A DNA stretch of 64,000 bases from Entomobacter blattae (GTDB taxonomy: Bacteria > Pseudomonadota > Alphaproteobacteria > Acetobacterales > Acetobacteraceae), in NCBI RefSeq assembly GCF_014672835.1, contig NZ_CP060244.1:2411001-2475000 (forward strand), in the 5' to 3' direction. The notes beneath the pieces were generated by a model. That model worked only from the letters and a program-made list of their open reading frames with translations, had not been told where the DNA came from and ran no database searches. The translations under genes and the position numbers were made by a program. Numbering within the stretch: position 1 is the stretch's first letter; each line of letters starts with the position of its first letter. Of this stretch, positions 28,506 to 38,284 are shown one piece after another.

Positions 28506-28820
28506 ATGAATATCTGGGTCATCGCCTACGAAATCCAGGATAAAGAAAAATTGCATACCGTCTTGGTAGAGCTTAAAAATAAATTTACAGCCTGCCAAAT
28601 CCAAAATAACGTATGGCTTGTTCAACATCCTGGTGACATCCACTTTATGATGGGACATTTTGGTTTTCTAATCGGAAAAGAAGACAAATTATGGATTTCC
28701 CAGGTGATTCACACCTTCTCAAACGGAAACGTCCATAATGAATATGGGTTTGTTAACCCGCTTGATCAGGCTTTAACCTGGTTAAACGTTTATCACCCAC
28801 AGCAGTATTTTAAAACTTAG
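28506..28820 (+). CDS. Small uncharacterised protein, possible ferredoxin-like fold
   Basis: About 104 residues starting MNIWVIAYEIQDKEKLHTVL, with a second beta-rich segment NNVWLVQHPGD and then GKEDKLWISQVIHTF. The alternation YEI-helix-NNVWLV-helix-KLWISQV resembles the beta-alpha-beta-beta-alpha-beta pattern of small Cas2-like or SinR-like proteins, but no CRISPR array or cas gene is in the window, so only the fold is suggested. The open frame begins at 28425, but the ATG at 28506 gives the more protein-like N-terminus. Function unknown. Confidence 0.55.
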   Translation: MNIWVIAYEIQDKEKLHTVLVELKNKFTACQIQNNVWLVQHPGDIHFMMGHFGFLIGKEDKLWISQVIHTFSNGNVHNEYGFVNPLDQALTWLNVYHPQQYFKT

Positions 28821-28926
28821 GTTTTATTTTCTTAATAAGGCTCGTCATCACTACGGTTTTTTATTAAACTGTATACCGTATAGTACGTCATAGCCTCTCT
28901 AGTTATCATTCAAAAAAGGATGCTTT

Positions 28927-29526
28927 ATGCCACATAGCCCTTCCAGTACAGAAATCTGGCTTTTCCGTCATGGAGAAACAGAGTGGTCTCTCTCGGGAGC
29001 CCATACCGGCCGAACCGACATTCCCCTAACGGAAAATGGCCGTAAGCAGGCCATGGCCTTGCGCCCTATTGTTGCTAAACAAAGCTTTGACTTGGTTCTA
29101 ACAAGCCCTCTTTCCCGCGCAAAAGAAACATGCCAATTAGCAGGTCTAGGGGATAAAGCCCAGGAAGACACCAACCTTTACGAATGGGATTACGGCGAAT
29201 ATGAAGGCAAAAAAACTGCCGATATCCGCAAGACAATTCCTGATTGGAGTATTTGGACCACCCCCATAAAAGAAGGGGAAAGCCTTGATATGGTAGAAAA
29301 ACGTGCTGCGGCCCTTATCCAACGCTGCCTTGACCATAAAGGAAAGATTGCCCTTTTTGCCCATGGCCACATCCTGCGTATTCTGGGCGCTTATTGGTCA
29401 GCCAAGAAGGCCTCTTTTGGGGCTCATCTTGCCCTGAGCACCGCTTCGATCTGTAAATTAGGGTATGAGCGAGAAAATCAGGTGATCTCCACATGGAACC
29501 TGACTTCGCATTTGGAAAATATTTAG
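28927..29526 (+). CDS. Histidine phosphatase family (phosphoglycerate-mutase-like) protein
   Basis: A 199-residue cytoplasmic phosphatase. The catalytic RHG motif lies at the N-terminus (WLFRHGETEWSLSGAHTGR), the acid-base glutamate region is LYEWDYGEYEGKKTADI, and the second catalytic His is in IALFAHGHILRILGAYW. Substrates in this family range from phosphoglycerate to sugar phosphates and alpha-ribazole phosphate, and none is indicated by context. An AAAGGATG precedes the start. Confidence 0.88.
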   Translation: MPHSPSSTEIWLFRHGETEWSLSGAHTGRTDIPLTENGRKQAMALRPIVAKQSFDLVLTSPLSRAKETCQLAGLGDKAQEDTNLYEWDYGEYEGKKTADIRKTIPDWSIWTTPIKEGESLDMVEKRAAALIQRCLDHKGKIALFAHGHILRILGAYWSAKKASFGAHLALSTASICKLGYERENQVISTWNLTSHLENI

Positions 29527-29549
29527 AATTTTCAAAAAATACCCCTTCT

Positions 29550-29615
29550 AAAGCCTCTTAAAAAAAGAGGCTTTAGGCTGCTACCCCGCTCTTAAGCGGG
29601 GCTTGCATAAGCCCC
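29550..29615. terminator. Cluster of hairpins between convergent genes
   Basis: Three inverted repeats in a row: AAAGCCTCTT / AAGAGGCTTT (29550-29559 and 29565-29574), CCCCGCT / AGCGGGG (29584-29590 and 29595-29601) and GGGGCTT / AAGCCCC (29598-29604 and 29609-29615). The last two overlap and are mutually exclusive. They separate the phosphatase gene from the convergent nrdB and probably terminate both. Confidence 0.65.
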
Positions 29616-30659
29616 TTAATCCCAGGATAGCCCACCACCGGTTTGATATTCCGTAACCCTGGTCTCAAAAAAGTTCTTCTCTTTTTTAATATTCGCTTGT
29701 TCATCTAACCACGGAAGAACATTCTGACTCTCAGGATAAGGATTTTCCAACCCGACCTGACGCGCCCTACGAGAAGCAATAAAGCGATATTGCTGCATGT
29801 GGAGGTCTGCATTATAGCCTAAAATAGGCTCTTGCAGAATATAGTTGGCGTACCGCTGTTCGGCAGCTTCTGATTCTTCCCATAATAAGGCAACTTCTTT
29901 AGGATCAAGCTGGATATTTTCTTCCTTCATCAGCTCCCGAATCACCCTGATCCCAAAGCCACAATGCAAAACCTCATCACGCATAATATATTGAAGCTGC
30001 TCGGCCGTACCCTTCATCAAACCACGGCGCTGAAGCGAAAAAATGGGCGAAAACCCATTATAAAACCATGTCCCTTCAAAAATAACGGCAAAAAACAGAT
30101 AAGATAGTACAAATTCCTGCAAATTGTAGCGGTCTGTCAAATCAAACTCAGAAGATAAGATGCGGTTCAAGCGTTTATTGGCTAAAGCGATCTTCCCATG
30201 AATTTCTGGAACCACTCGGTAACGATTATAAATCTCTTCTTGGTCCAGCCCTATCACTTCAATACAGTGTTGATAAGTCCAGGTATGTAAGGCTTCCTCA
30301 TACACCTGTCTCGCCTGGTAGATCTGCAGTTCAGGTGCAGCCATTTTCTCCATAACCGCCAGACCAATATTTCGCATCGCCAAAATATCAGAGGTGGTTA
30401 AATAAGCCAAAACATTCTCAAAAACATGTTTTTCTGCAGGGGTCAGCTTGTTTTTATAGTCGTTAAGATCTTGGCCCATCCCAATTTCTAGCGGGGTCCA
30501 ATGATTTTTATTGGCTTTAAGAAAATACTCCCAAGCCCATTTATATTTAAATGGCGCTAACTGGTTAATATCAGCAAGGCCATTGACTATACGCTTATCC
30601 GAAGCCTTCACAGGCTTTAAAGCCCGTGGAGTTTCGTTCTCATGACTGCTCACTGGCAT
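29616..30659 (-). CDS. nrdB: Ribonucleoside-diphosphate reductase, beta subunit (class I)
   Basis: The radical-generating R2 subunit, 347 residues. Visible are the ferritin-like helices with metal ligands in EEALHTWTYQHCIEVIGL, FAVIFEGTWFYNGFSPIFSL and IMRDEVLHCGFGI. The end of the protein has YQTGGGLSWD. It overlaps the 3' end of nrdA by 10 bases, so the two are translationally coupled. Iron or manganese use cannot be decided from sequence. Confidence 0.95.
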   Translation of the reverse strand: MPVSSHENETPRALKPVKASDKRIVNGLADINQLAPFKYKWAWEYFLKANKNHWTPLEIGMGQDLNDYKNKLTPAEKHVFENVLAYLTTSDILAMRNIGLAVMEKMAAPELQIYQARQVYEEALHTWTYQHCIEVIGLDQEEIYNRYRVVPEIHGKIALANKRLNRILSSEFDLTDRYNLQEFVLSYLFFAVIFEGTWFYNGFSPIFSLQRRGLMKGTAEQLQYIMRDEVLHCGFGIRVIRELMKEENIQLDPKEVALLWEESEAAEQRYANYILQEPILGYNADLHMQQYRFIASRRARQVGLENPYPESQNVLPWLDEQANIKKEKNFFETRVTEYQTGGGLSWD

Positions 30660-33415
30660 ACCTCACACGCTCCATTATCCATAGAACATACTATGGCTTC
30701 CTCGTAAGTTGTCTCTTCAACCACTGAGGTAATCTTCTCAGCAGAAGAAGCCCCAACTGTACGCAAATAATAAGTGCTTTTTAACCCCGACATCCATGCC
30801 TGTTTATAAATGGCATCCAGCTTTTTCCCCGAAGGGTGATCGAGATAAATGTTCAAGGATTGGGCCTGATCTATCCATTTTTGCCGCCTTGCAGCCGTGT
30901 CAATAATTTTTTCAGGATCAATCTCAAAGGCGGTTTTATATAAACGCTTAAGTTCAGCGGGAACTCTTTCAATTTTTTGAACCGACCCATCATAATATTT
31001 CAGATCGCTTATCATGGTTTCATCCCAAAGGCCAAGCTTCTTTAAAGCATTTACCAAATGTGTGTTAATAAGATAAAATTCCCCTGAGAGGTTAGATTTA
31101 ACATAAATATTTTGATAAATCGGCTCTATTGATTGGGTAACACCAACAATATTGGCAATGGTTGCCGTAGGAGCAATGGCCATAATATTGGAATTACGCA
31201 TGCCTGTTTTTTTAATTTTTTGACGCAACAAATCCCAATTCAGACGCGTATCGTAATTAACCCTTACAAACTCTTCTGAGCGCTCTTCAACGAGAAAGGC
31301 AAGAGAGTCGATCGGTAAAATGCCTTTTGACCATAAAGATCCCTCGTAAGTTTGGTATTTTCCTTTTTCAACAGCCAAATCAGCAGAGGCTTCAATCGCA
31401 TAATAACTAATCTGCTCCATAAGCATATCTGAAAACTCAATAGCCTCAGGAGAATCATAAGGGATATTCTGTAAATATAGAGCATCATGAAACCCCATTA
31501 TCCCCAGCCCTACTGGCCTGTGACGCATATTGGAGTTCCGCGCCTTTTCTACAGGGTAGAAATTAATATCAATAACGTTATCGAGCATTCGTACTGCGGT
31601 ACGAATAGTTGATTTGAGCTTTTCTCTGTCGAGAACACCCCCAATAATATGATTAGCCAGGTTAATAGAACCCAGATTACAAACCGCAATTTCATCCTTA
31701 CTGGTGTTAAGGGTAATTTCTGTACACAAGTTAGAACTATGAACGACACCCACATGCTGTTGAGGGTTACGGATATTACAAGGATCTTTAAAGACAACCC
31801 AAGGATGGCCTGTTTCAAACACCATGGAGAGCATTTTCCGCCACAGACCCACAGCTTCTACCACCCGAAAGTTTCTTATTTTTCCTTCGGCCGCCTGCTG
31901 CTCATAATAAGCATAGCGCTCTTCAAATTTTCTTCCATATAAATCATGCAAGTCTGGCACATCAGAAGGGGAGAATAATGTCCAGCTGCCTTCTTCAACC
32001 ACCCGTTTCATAAATAAATCAGGAATCCAGTTGGCGATATTCATATCATGCGTACGGCGACGTTCGTCTCCCGTATTCTTTCTTAATTCAAGAAATTCCT
32101 CAATATCGAGATGCCACGTCTCTAAATATGCACAAACAGCCCCCTTGCGTTTCCCTCCCTGATTGACGGCAACTGCAGTATCATTGGCCACCTTCATAAA
32201 AGGGATAACCCCTTGAGACTTGCCATTGGTTCCTTTAATGAAGGCCCCTAAAGCCCGAACAGGTGTCCAGTCATTTCCCAACCCTCCTGCAAATTTGGAT
32301 AACATGGCATTATCACGGATAGAATCAAAAATCTCATAAAGATCATCGGGTACGGTGGTAAGATAGCAGCTCGAGAGTTGTTGATGGAGAGTGCCTGAAT
32401 TAAACAAGGTCGGTGTTGAGGCCATATAGTCAAAAGAAGAGAGAAGGTTATAAAACTCTATGGCTTTTTCTGTCTTACTTGCTCCTTCATTAATAGCCAG
32501 GCCCATAGCAACCCGCATTAAAAACAGCTGAGGGGCTTCAAAGCGTTTGTCATCCGTATTCAGCAAATAGCGGTCATACAAGGTTTGTAACCCCAGATAC
32601 CCAAACAGGGCATCCCGTTCGGGGTGAAGGCTTTGTTGGAGCTTTTCGATATCAAACTCCAGAAGTTTTGGGCTAATTAATTCTGCCTCAACGCCTGCTT
32701 GCAAATAAAGCGGGAAAATATCCTGATAAGGAAAAGACACTTTTTCCAACACGCTCAAGGCTGGACGATCAAAAAACCCAAGAATTTCCTGATATAGAGC
32801 ATTCAACAAAAACCCCGCTGCCACAAAATTATAGGCCGGATCTTTTTCAATAAATGCCCGTGTCGTTAAAATAAGCCCCTCAATAATATCATCTTCAGGA
32901 ATGTTATTATAAAAGGTTTTGATGGATTCTGATTTAATCAACCCCAAGTCAACTTCTGGAAAACCCTTTGCCACCAAACTTACAAAACGGTTGAAAACAT
33001 CGGGTTCAATATGGATGCTCTCATTATTCCTGTTCTGTACCGTAAATTGGCTAAAAAAGGCCGATACCGAATCCTGATCTTTCTCGGGCTTGCGAAGCTC
33101 AGCACGATTATTACGGTAAATAATATAGTTCTTGGCAACATCAAAATGGCCAACCTTCATCAGGACTCGTTCAACAATATCCTGAATCTGCTCAACCGTA
33201 ATATCTTTATGAGAGGCAATAAACCCCTGAACTTCTTGATAAACCTGAGAGGTCAGCTCGTTTAAAACGGTTTTATATTGGGCTGAGCGAAAGACATCAA
33301 TATTTTTAGTAGCAGAAAACGCCTTACCCATAGCGATTTTGATTTTGTCTTCATTATAGGAGACTCGATCACCATTCCGCTTAATCACATGAAGAACATT
33401 GATTTTCTCTTCCAT
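30650..33415 (-). CDS. nrdA: Ribonucleoside-diphosphate reductase, alpha subunit (class I)
   Basis: The catalytic R1 subunit making dNDPs. Residues about 6-110 are an ATP-cone for allosteric control (VIKRNGDRVSYNEDKIKIAM). The barrel contains STPTLFNSGT, SSCYLTTVPDD, the active-site strand NLCTEITL and the PTATIANIVGVTQSIEP finger region. The C-terminus ends in NGACEVCQ, whose CxxC pair is the redox shuttle. At about 921 residues it is longer than the E. coli enzyme, as is usual in this lineage. A start at 33415 (MEEKINVLHVIKRNGD) is preferred over the upstream 33430. A possible NrdR box lies upstream. Confidence 0.94.
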   Translation of the reverse strand: MEEKINVLHVIKRNGDRVSYNEDKIKIAMGKAFSATKNIDVFRSAQYKTVLNELTSQVYQEVQGFIASHKDITVEQIQDIVERVLMKVGHFDVAKNYIIYRNNRAELRKPEKDQDSVSAFFSQFTVQNRNNESIHIEPDVFNRFVSLVAKGFPEVDLGLIKSESIKTFYNNIPEDDIIEGLILTTRAFIEKDPAYNFVAAGFLLNALYQEILGFFDRPALSVLEKVSFPYQDIFPLYLQAGVEAELISPKLLEFDIEKLQQSLHPERDALFGYLGLQTLYDRYLLNTDDKRFEAPQLFLMRVAMGLAINEGASKTEKAIEFYNLLSSFDYMASTPTLFNSGTLHQQLSSCYLTTVPDDLYEIFDSIRDNAMLSKFAGGLGNDWTPVRALGAFIKGTNGKSQGVIPFMKVANDTAVAVNQGGKRKGAVCAYLETWHLDIEEFLELRKNTGDERRRTHDMNIANWIPDLFMKRVVEEGSWTLFSPSDVPDLHDLYGRKFEERYAYYEQQAAEGKIRNFRVVEAVGLWRKMLSMVFETGHPWVVFKDPCNIRNPQQHVGVVHSSNLCTEITLNTSKDEIAVCNLGSINLANHIIGGVLDREKLKSTIRTAVRMLDNVIDINFYPVEKARNSNMRHRPVGLGIMGFHDALYLQNIPYDSPEAIEFSDMLMEQISYYAIEASADLAVEKGKYQTYEGSLWSKGILPIDSLAFLVEERSEEFVRVNYDTRLNWDLLRQKIKKTGMRNSNIMAIAPTATIANIVGVTQSIEPIYQNIYVKSNLSGEFYLINTHLVNALKKLGLWDETMISDLKYYDGSVQKIERVPAELKRLYKTAFEIDPEKIIDTAARRQKWIDQAQSLNIYLDHPSGKKLDAIYKQAWMSGLKSTYYLRTVGASSAEKITSVVEETTYEEAIVCSMDNGACEVCQ

Positions 33416-33524
33416 TTTAAGACCACTCACGAGTCATTCCCCTTTACGTTACTCTCTACGGTTACTTGATAGGATATTTATAACTTTATGGATTATCTTA
33501 ATATACCCAGATAATGTAAAAAAT

Positions 33525-33583
33525 CCTCTAAATATATTCGGAGCATTTTATAGAACGTTCTATACGAAAACAATATATAGGAT
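33525..33583 (-). promoter_or_regulatory. Possible NrdR boxes upstream of nrdAB
   Basis: The stretch 33431-33761 upstream of nrdA is AT-rich and without a gene. The 16 bases at 33568-33583 (AAACAATATATAGGAT) agree with 13 of 16 positions of the NrdR-box consensus as I recall it. A weaker match lies at 33525-33540, 43 bases away centre to centre (four helical turns; pairs three turns apart are usual). This would couple nrdAB to nucleotide supply. Confidence 0.4.
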
Positions 33584-33761
33584 AAAAATATAAATAATAA
33601 TCAATATTTAGATCAACCTCCAATGAGGATTCATGGCCCCATTTCCTCGAAATGTAAGAAAACTCACTCATTCTAAAGGGTGAGCATTCTGAGTTTCTCA
33701 TCACAATAAGAAAAAGCCATACAATTTTTGATACAAAAGTATATCAAGAAAGAATTCTTTT

Positions 33762-35852
33762 CTATCGTTTACCTTTCTGTAACTCATCGACAAGTTTTGG
33801 AGTGTTATAAACCTTTTGCAAAGATTGCATGATGGCCGCCGTATCAACAGCAATAGCCCGATTATTTTGAAGGTCAAAATAATAGTCCCCGCCAATAGAA
33901 TGCAGATTACCATCAAAAATTAACCCTACCACTTGCCCCTCCCGATCGATAACGGGAGAACCTGAGTTGCCTCCAATAATATCATTCGTAGAAACAAAAT
34001 CAAAAGGGACAGCAAGGTTTAAACGGGAGCGAGCAGCCTTCCAGGCTGCAGTAAGCTCAAAGGGTGGGCGCTCTTCTGCTCGTTCGTAAAGCCCTGCAAA
34101 ATTTGTAAACGGCGAGATCTCCGCGCCATTTTCTTTCCACCCCTTTACTGTTCCGTAAGACAGACGCTGGGTAAAAGTTGCATCGGGGTATATGTTTTCT
34201 CCTTCCCTGGCAAAGATAAGGCCAGAAAGCTGCTGATGAACCTGCTGCTGAGGAGCCATGACCTGATCATCCATCTCTTTCCGTAAGGAACGGGCATAAG
34301 GCTCTATCTTTAGGGCTAAGGCTATCATGGGGTCTGAGGAGGAAGAAAGGGCCTTCTCCCCTTGCTCCCACAAGCGCAAGCGGTATTGTGGGTCTTCCAA
34401 ATGGGTTCCCTCCACCAGCTGGTCAGCCAGTTCTGACGGAGTTTTCCCCTTAAGGATGACTTTAACCATTTTATGATCCACCCCTAAAACTTGCCGCATT
34501 TTGGTAAGGGAAAGGGCAAGCTCCATTTTCTCTAAGGCTTTATAGACCGGAGCCTGGGCCGCTAGCAAAGCCTTAATCTCTGGGATCCGGGCCTCATGCC
34601 ATTCGACCAATCTTTCAGAATCTGGCTTAAAACGCTCTTGCTTCCCTCTGACAATGAGATTCGCATATTGATATAGATTTCCTGCAAAGCCCAAATTTTT
34701 TTCAAACATTAAATAAGGGAAAATAATGTTTTTCTCTGTCGCTAGAGAACGATCCATCACAGCCCAAAGGGTATCTCCATCAAGGTCTGGAGTCTTATTA
34801 TTTTGGGCCCATGATTGAAGGGTTGCTTCTTCCTTCTGTTTACGGGCTATAAAAGAAGGATCGTTGAGGGTTTGCAGAAAATTTCTGTAAACTTTTAGGC
34901 TATTCTGCACCAGAAAAATCTTTTCTTGAGCTTCCTCTTTCTGGGGTTGCCCTTGGCGGGCATATTGCCATAAAGCGCCATCCAGTGTTGCATAATAGTC
35001 CAACACAAACGGAATAAGGGTATTTCGTGAAAATAACAGCTCACTTAACAAGTTCTGCCTAGACGTATGCCCAGGATTTCCAGAAGTAAAGACAAGATCT
35101 CCAGCCTTTGGCCCATTGGCGTTAAAAGGAAGATATTCTGTTTTAGCAGGCTTGCCATTTTCATAAGCCCGTAAAAAGGTTACATCCAGATCATAACGGG
35201 GGAAATTAAAATTGTCTTCATCCCCCCCAAAAAAGGCAATATTCTGGTCGGGTGCCATAACCAGCCTTACATCCTGATAACGTTTATAACGATAGAGGGA
35301 AAATTTCCCTCCATGATACAACGTCACAACATCACAACGCCATTGTATGGGGTCTCCAGTTACACATTCCTTTTCAAGCGTGCTTTTTATCTTATTAAGG
35401 CTTTGTGTATACTCACGCCCCTTCTTTCCTGAGGTTGCCTCTTTAACCTGTGGAGTGACATCGGTAATTTTATCAAGGCGATCAAGCTCCATGGCAGGGC
35501 ACTGTTTTTCCTCAGAGAGACTTTCGGCCGAAAATCCCTTTGTAAAATAGTTCTCCTGTTTGGTTGAAAGTTGTTGAAGACATTCATTCGCACAATGATG
35601 GTTGGTCATAACCAGCCCATTCTCAGAGACGAAGGAAGCAGAGCATCCCCGTGCCAAACGGGCAGAAGCCTTTGTAACCCGATTAATCCATTCCGCACTG
35701 GGTACAAAATTATACTGCTTTTTTAACTCGGCTAAGGGAAGATGGTCCATCGTCCACATCCCTTCTTCTGCCCATGCAGAAAATATGGGCCAACCCATGA
35801 TAAGGGCAAAAGCAGCCATTCCATATGAATAGTTACGTGTCGTCTTCATCAT
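33762..35852 (-). CDS. S46-family serine dipeptidyl-peptidase
   Basis: A secreted or periplasmic dipeptidyl-aminopeptidase (DPP7/DPP11 type). The N-terminal signal peptide is MMKTTRNYSYGMAAFALIMG followed by WPIFSAWAEEG. The trypsin-like catalytic triad is visible as the His in MTNHHCANECLQQL, the Asp region GGDEDNFNFPRYDLDVTF and the nucleophile in IIGGNSGSPVIDREGQ. About 700 residues is the normal length because of the large helical lid. The ATG at 35852 (or the next one at 35849) starts the signal peptide, so the upstream residues from 35873 are unlikely to be used. Confidence 0.9.
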   Translation of the reverse strand: MMKTTRNYSYGMAAFALIMGWPIFSAWAEEGMWTMDHLPLAELKKQYNFVPSAEWINRVTKASARLARGCSASFVSENGLVMTNHHCANECLQQLSTKQENYFTKGFSAESLSEEKQCPAMELDRLDKITDVTPQVKEATSGKKGREYTQSLNKIKSTLEKECVTGDPIQWRCDVVTLYHGGKFSLYRYKRYQDVRLVMAPDQNIAFFGGDEDNFNFPRYDLDVTFLRAYENGKPAKTEYLPFNANGPKAGDLVFTSGNPGHTSRQNLLSELLFSRNTLIPFVLDYYATLDGALWQYARQGQPQKEEAQEKIFLVQNSLKVYRNFLQTLNDPSFIARKQKEEATLQSWAQNNKTPDLDGDTLWAVMDRSLATEKNIIFPYLMFEKNLGFAGNLYQYANLIVRGKQERFKPDSERLVEWHEARIPEIKALLAAQAPVYKALEKMELALSLTKMRQVLGVDHKMVKVILKGKTPSELADQLVEGTHLEDPQYRLRLWEQGEKALSSSSDPMIALALKIEPYARSLRKEMDDQVMAPQQQVHQQLSGLIFAREGENIYPDATFTQRLSYGTVKGWKENGAEISPFTNFAGLYERAEERPPFELTAAWKAARSRLNLAVPFDFVSTNDIIGGNSGSPVIDREGQVVGLIFDGNLHSIGGDYYFDLQNNRAIAVDTAAIMQSLQKVYNTPKLVDELQKGKR

Positions 35853-35907
35853 CCTACTTTCCCTCAAACACACTATAGTATCATGCCATTTTTATACTGC
35901 CGGGTGA

Positions 35908-37266
35908 TCAGGGGCACATTACGGGCGCAAATGTCTCCCACCCCAAGACCATTTCTCTATTCATAGCATAGTCCCCTTGAGGAATAGAGGCGAGATAACC
36001 ATAGGAGGTCTTAAAACAGACGGTACTTTCTGTTAATTTCTGAACGCATAGCCCCCGAGCAGTTTTATCAAAAATAGGCCGCTCTGTAAGGGCTATCTCT
36101 CCATCCCCATTAATAATTTCCATCCCAAACAGATAATCATGAAACCTTACAGCAGGAATATACCCATAAGCAGTCAGTAATAATTGCACAGGCAATACCA
36201 TTTCGCCCACACTATTCAGTCGATAATCCACTAGCCTTTTTTCTTGAGGCGAATATCCCATTAAATTCCCATGATAACCAACAACCAAGATGGTCTGAGC
36301 CTTAAAAGCAATTGGCTTGGTATCATCAAATTTACTGAACCAACAATACTGAAATACGTACCAATATAAATCTGTTCCCTCCTCCTTGTACCCCCTGTTA
36401 TAAAGGGAAAAAATAATGCTCCCCATAAGCGTATCATCTCTTAAAATATCCTCGTATTTAGTGGCCTCTTTCCTTTTCCAAATATTATTTTTCAACATCC
36501 GATAGACCAAAAGCGGATGCTTTCTAAAACCTGCACAAATACGGTAATAAATATTTGTACTATTCCGCCGCCTAACACGTGAAACCCGCCCTTTGAGCTC
36601 ATCAAATGTTATTTTTCCGAAGGCAAACTCTACCATATCGGTATAAACTGTACTTTGCCTTAACGAATGAGAAACCACATGACCAGCATAAAAAAGAGGT
36701 ATCGTGAGCAATTTTTCTTCCCTTGTAGACTCCTCTTTAAGAAGATCCTTCAAAGCTATGTGATAGAGAACATCAATGGGATAAGCCGGGTCAAAAAAAG
36801 TTACAACCGTGGACGTAATTTTTTCATCGTGATCAAACCTTCCACGAGCAACATTTTTATAGTCTAAGACAAACTCTGGCGAAAAACCAAATTGTTCGAC
36901 ATATTGCTCTATTTCAAAATGAAAGGTTGGGGCCAAGGAAAATACAAATTCGCAGTTTAATCGCTGCGCATGTTTAATAACGGCAAACCCGCCCGCTGAA
37001 GAGCCAATTCCAATAGCTTTTCTATAGTTCCTTGTAACACTAAGGCAAGCTTGGAGGGCATGCTCAGTGTGTTCCGAAAGGTACCAGCTCCGCTTTAGGC
37101 TCGTAAACCCCACGCAGCTTATATTATGTTTTAAACAATACCCTTTCAAAAAAAAACTTTCGCGGGCCTCTTCTTCATGCCCAACTCCCATAAAGGTAAT
37201 CAGTACATAATCTGTATTACCAGGTTCATACTGCACGATAATATCATCGGAATCAAAAATTATCAC
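35908..37266 (-). CDS. Uncharacterised alpha/beta-hydrolase-like protein
   Basis: A 452-residue protein that I cannot assign to a named family. The N-terminal 200 residues look like an alpha/beta hydrolase core: strand DYVLITFMGVGHEEEARESF, then the nucleophile-elbow pattern AIGIGSSAGGFAVIKHA, and a later possible acid or His region IPLFYAGHVVSHSLRQ. The C-terminal half (from about residue 250) is basic, then beta-rich, and unassigned. There is no signal peptide. Codon use and AT content around its upstream region suggest a possibly acquired gene. It is monocistronic. Confidence 0.6.
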   Translation of the reverse strand: MIIFDSDDIIVQYEPGNTDYVLITFMGVGHEEEARESFFLKGYCLKHNISCVGFTSLKRSWYLSEHTEHALQACLSVTRNYRKAIGIGSSAGGFAVIKHAQRLNCEFVFSLAPTFHFEIEQYVEQFGFSPEFVLDYKNVARGRFDHDEKITSTVVTFFDPAYPIDVLYHIALKDLLKEESTREEKLLTIPLFYAGHVVSHSLRQSTVYTDMVEFAFGKITFDELKGRVSRVRRRNSTNIYYRICAGFRKHPLLVYRMLKNNIWKRKEATKYEDILRDDTLMGSIIFSLYNRGYKEEGTDLYWYVFQYCWFSKFDDTKPIAFKAQTILVVGYHGNLMGYSPQEKRLVDYRLNSVGEMVLPVQLLLTAYGYIPAVRFHDYLFGMEIINGDGEIALTERPIFDKTARGLCVQKLTESTVCFKTSYGYLASIPQGDYAMNREMVLGWETFAPVMCP

Positions 37267-37383
37267 TGGCTTAGCCTCGTTAGCATTTATTTATTTATTT
37301 TTTGTTAATTTTTTATTTTATAAGCAATTATAAAAAACTCTATCTTATCTAGAATACTATATAATACTCTTTTTTATAAAATA

Positions 37384-37412
37384 AAAACCTGTATAATTAT
37401 TATACAGGTTTT
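37384..37412 (-). terminator. Intrinsic terminator of the leftward SDR gene
   Basis: A 13-bp perfect stem (AAAACCTGTATAA at 37384-37396 and its complement at 37400-37412) with a 3-base loop. Read on the minus strand it is followed by a T-rich run, 27 bases past the stop of the reductase gene at 37439. Confidence 0.85.
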
Positions 37413-37438
37413 GTAATTTTATCTCATTACTTGCTACA

Positions 37439-38233
37439 CTATCCTAAATGGCGAAGCAACCCACCTTCTACACGTAATGAGGCCCCCGACGTAGCCGATG
37501 CTAAATCTGAACAGACAAATGCTACCATGTTCCCAACCTCTTCAGGCTCTATCAAACGCTGAATAAGCGATGAAGAACGGTGTTCAGGAATAAAATTTTT
37601 TTCGACTTCTTCTACCGATTTGCCTGTTTTTTGGGCCTGAGCTCTGAACATTTCCATCACCCCTTCTGTACGGGTTGGGCCAGGCAGTATACTATTCACA
37701 GTAACCCCACTGCCTGCTACTGATTCTGCAAGCCCTCTTGCAATGGCAACTTGTGCTGTTTTGGTAAATCCGTAATGGATCATATTCGGTGGAATATTAA
37801 GGGCCGATTCACTGGCTATAAAAGCAACACGCCCCCACCTTTTTTTAACCATTTCCGGCAAATAATGCCGGGTTAAGCGTACCCCACTCATAACATTAAT
37901 CTCAAAAAAACGCTGCCAGTCTTCATCCGTTACGTCTTCAAAGTTTTTTTCTTCGAATATTCCCAGATTATTCACTAAAATATCAGCCCTGGGAATTTTT
38001 TTTACAAATTCTGCAACGCCTGCACCACTCCCCAGATCCCCGGCAACGGGAAGAAATTGCCCATGAGGAACAAGGGTAGAAAGTTTACTGCAAGCTTCCT
38101 TGGTTTTTGCTTCTGTTCTTCCATTGACAACAACTTCAGCCCCAGTTTCAGCGAGCTTTTGGGCTATGGCAAAACCAATTCCAAGGGTAGAGCCAGAAAC
38201 AATGGCAAGCTTGCCTGTATTACTAATTTTCAT
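37439..38233 (-). CDS. Short-chain dehydrogenase/reductase
   Basis: A 264-residue classical SDR. It has the nucleotide site VSGSTLGIGFAIAQKLAETG (TGxxxGIG type), the structural NNLGIF, and catalytic Ser/Tyr/Lys in FIASESALNIPPNMIHYGFT followed by K. The C-terminal ASATSGASLRVEGG is typical of FabG-like and 3-oxoacyl or sugar-alcohol reductases. The substrate is not indicated. The upstream gene on the same strand encodes a DUF2125-like secreted protein, 51 bases away. Confidence 0.88.
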   Translation of the reverse strand: MKISNTGKLAIVSGSTLGIGFAIAQKLAETGAEVVVNGRTEAKTKEACSKLSTLVPHGQFLPVAGDLGSGAGVAEFVKKIPRADILVNNLGIFEEKNFEDVTDEDWQRFFEINVMSGVRLTRHYLPEMVKKRWGRVAFIASESALNIPPNMIHYGFTKTAQVAIARGLAESVAGSGVTVNSILPGPTRTEGVMEMFRAQAQKTGKSVEEVEKNFIPEHRSSSLIQRLIEPEEVGNMVAFVCSDLASATSGASLRVEGGLLRHLG

Positions 38234-38284
38234 TAAAAATACCCTTCTAAAGGCAGATGGTTTCCACCTCTTTTTCCTAAAATA

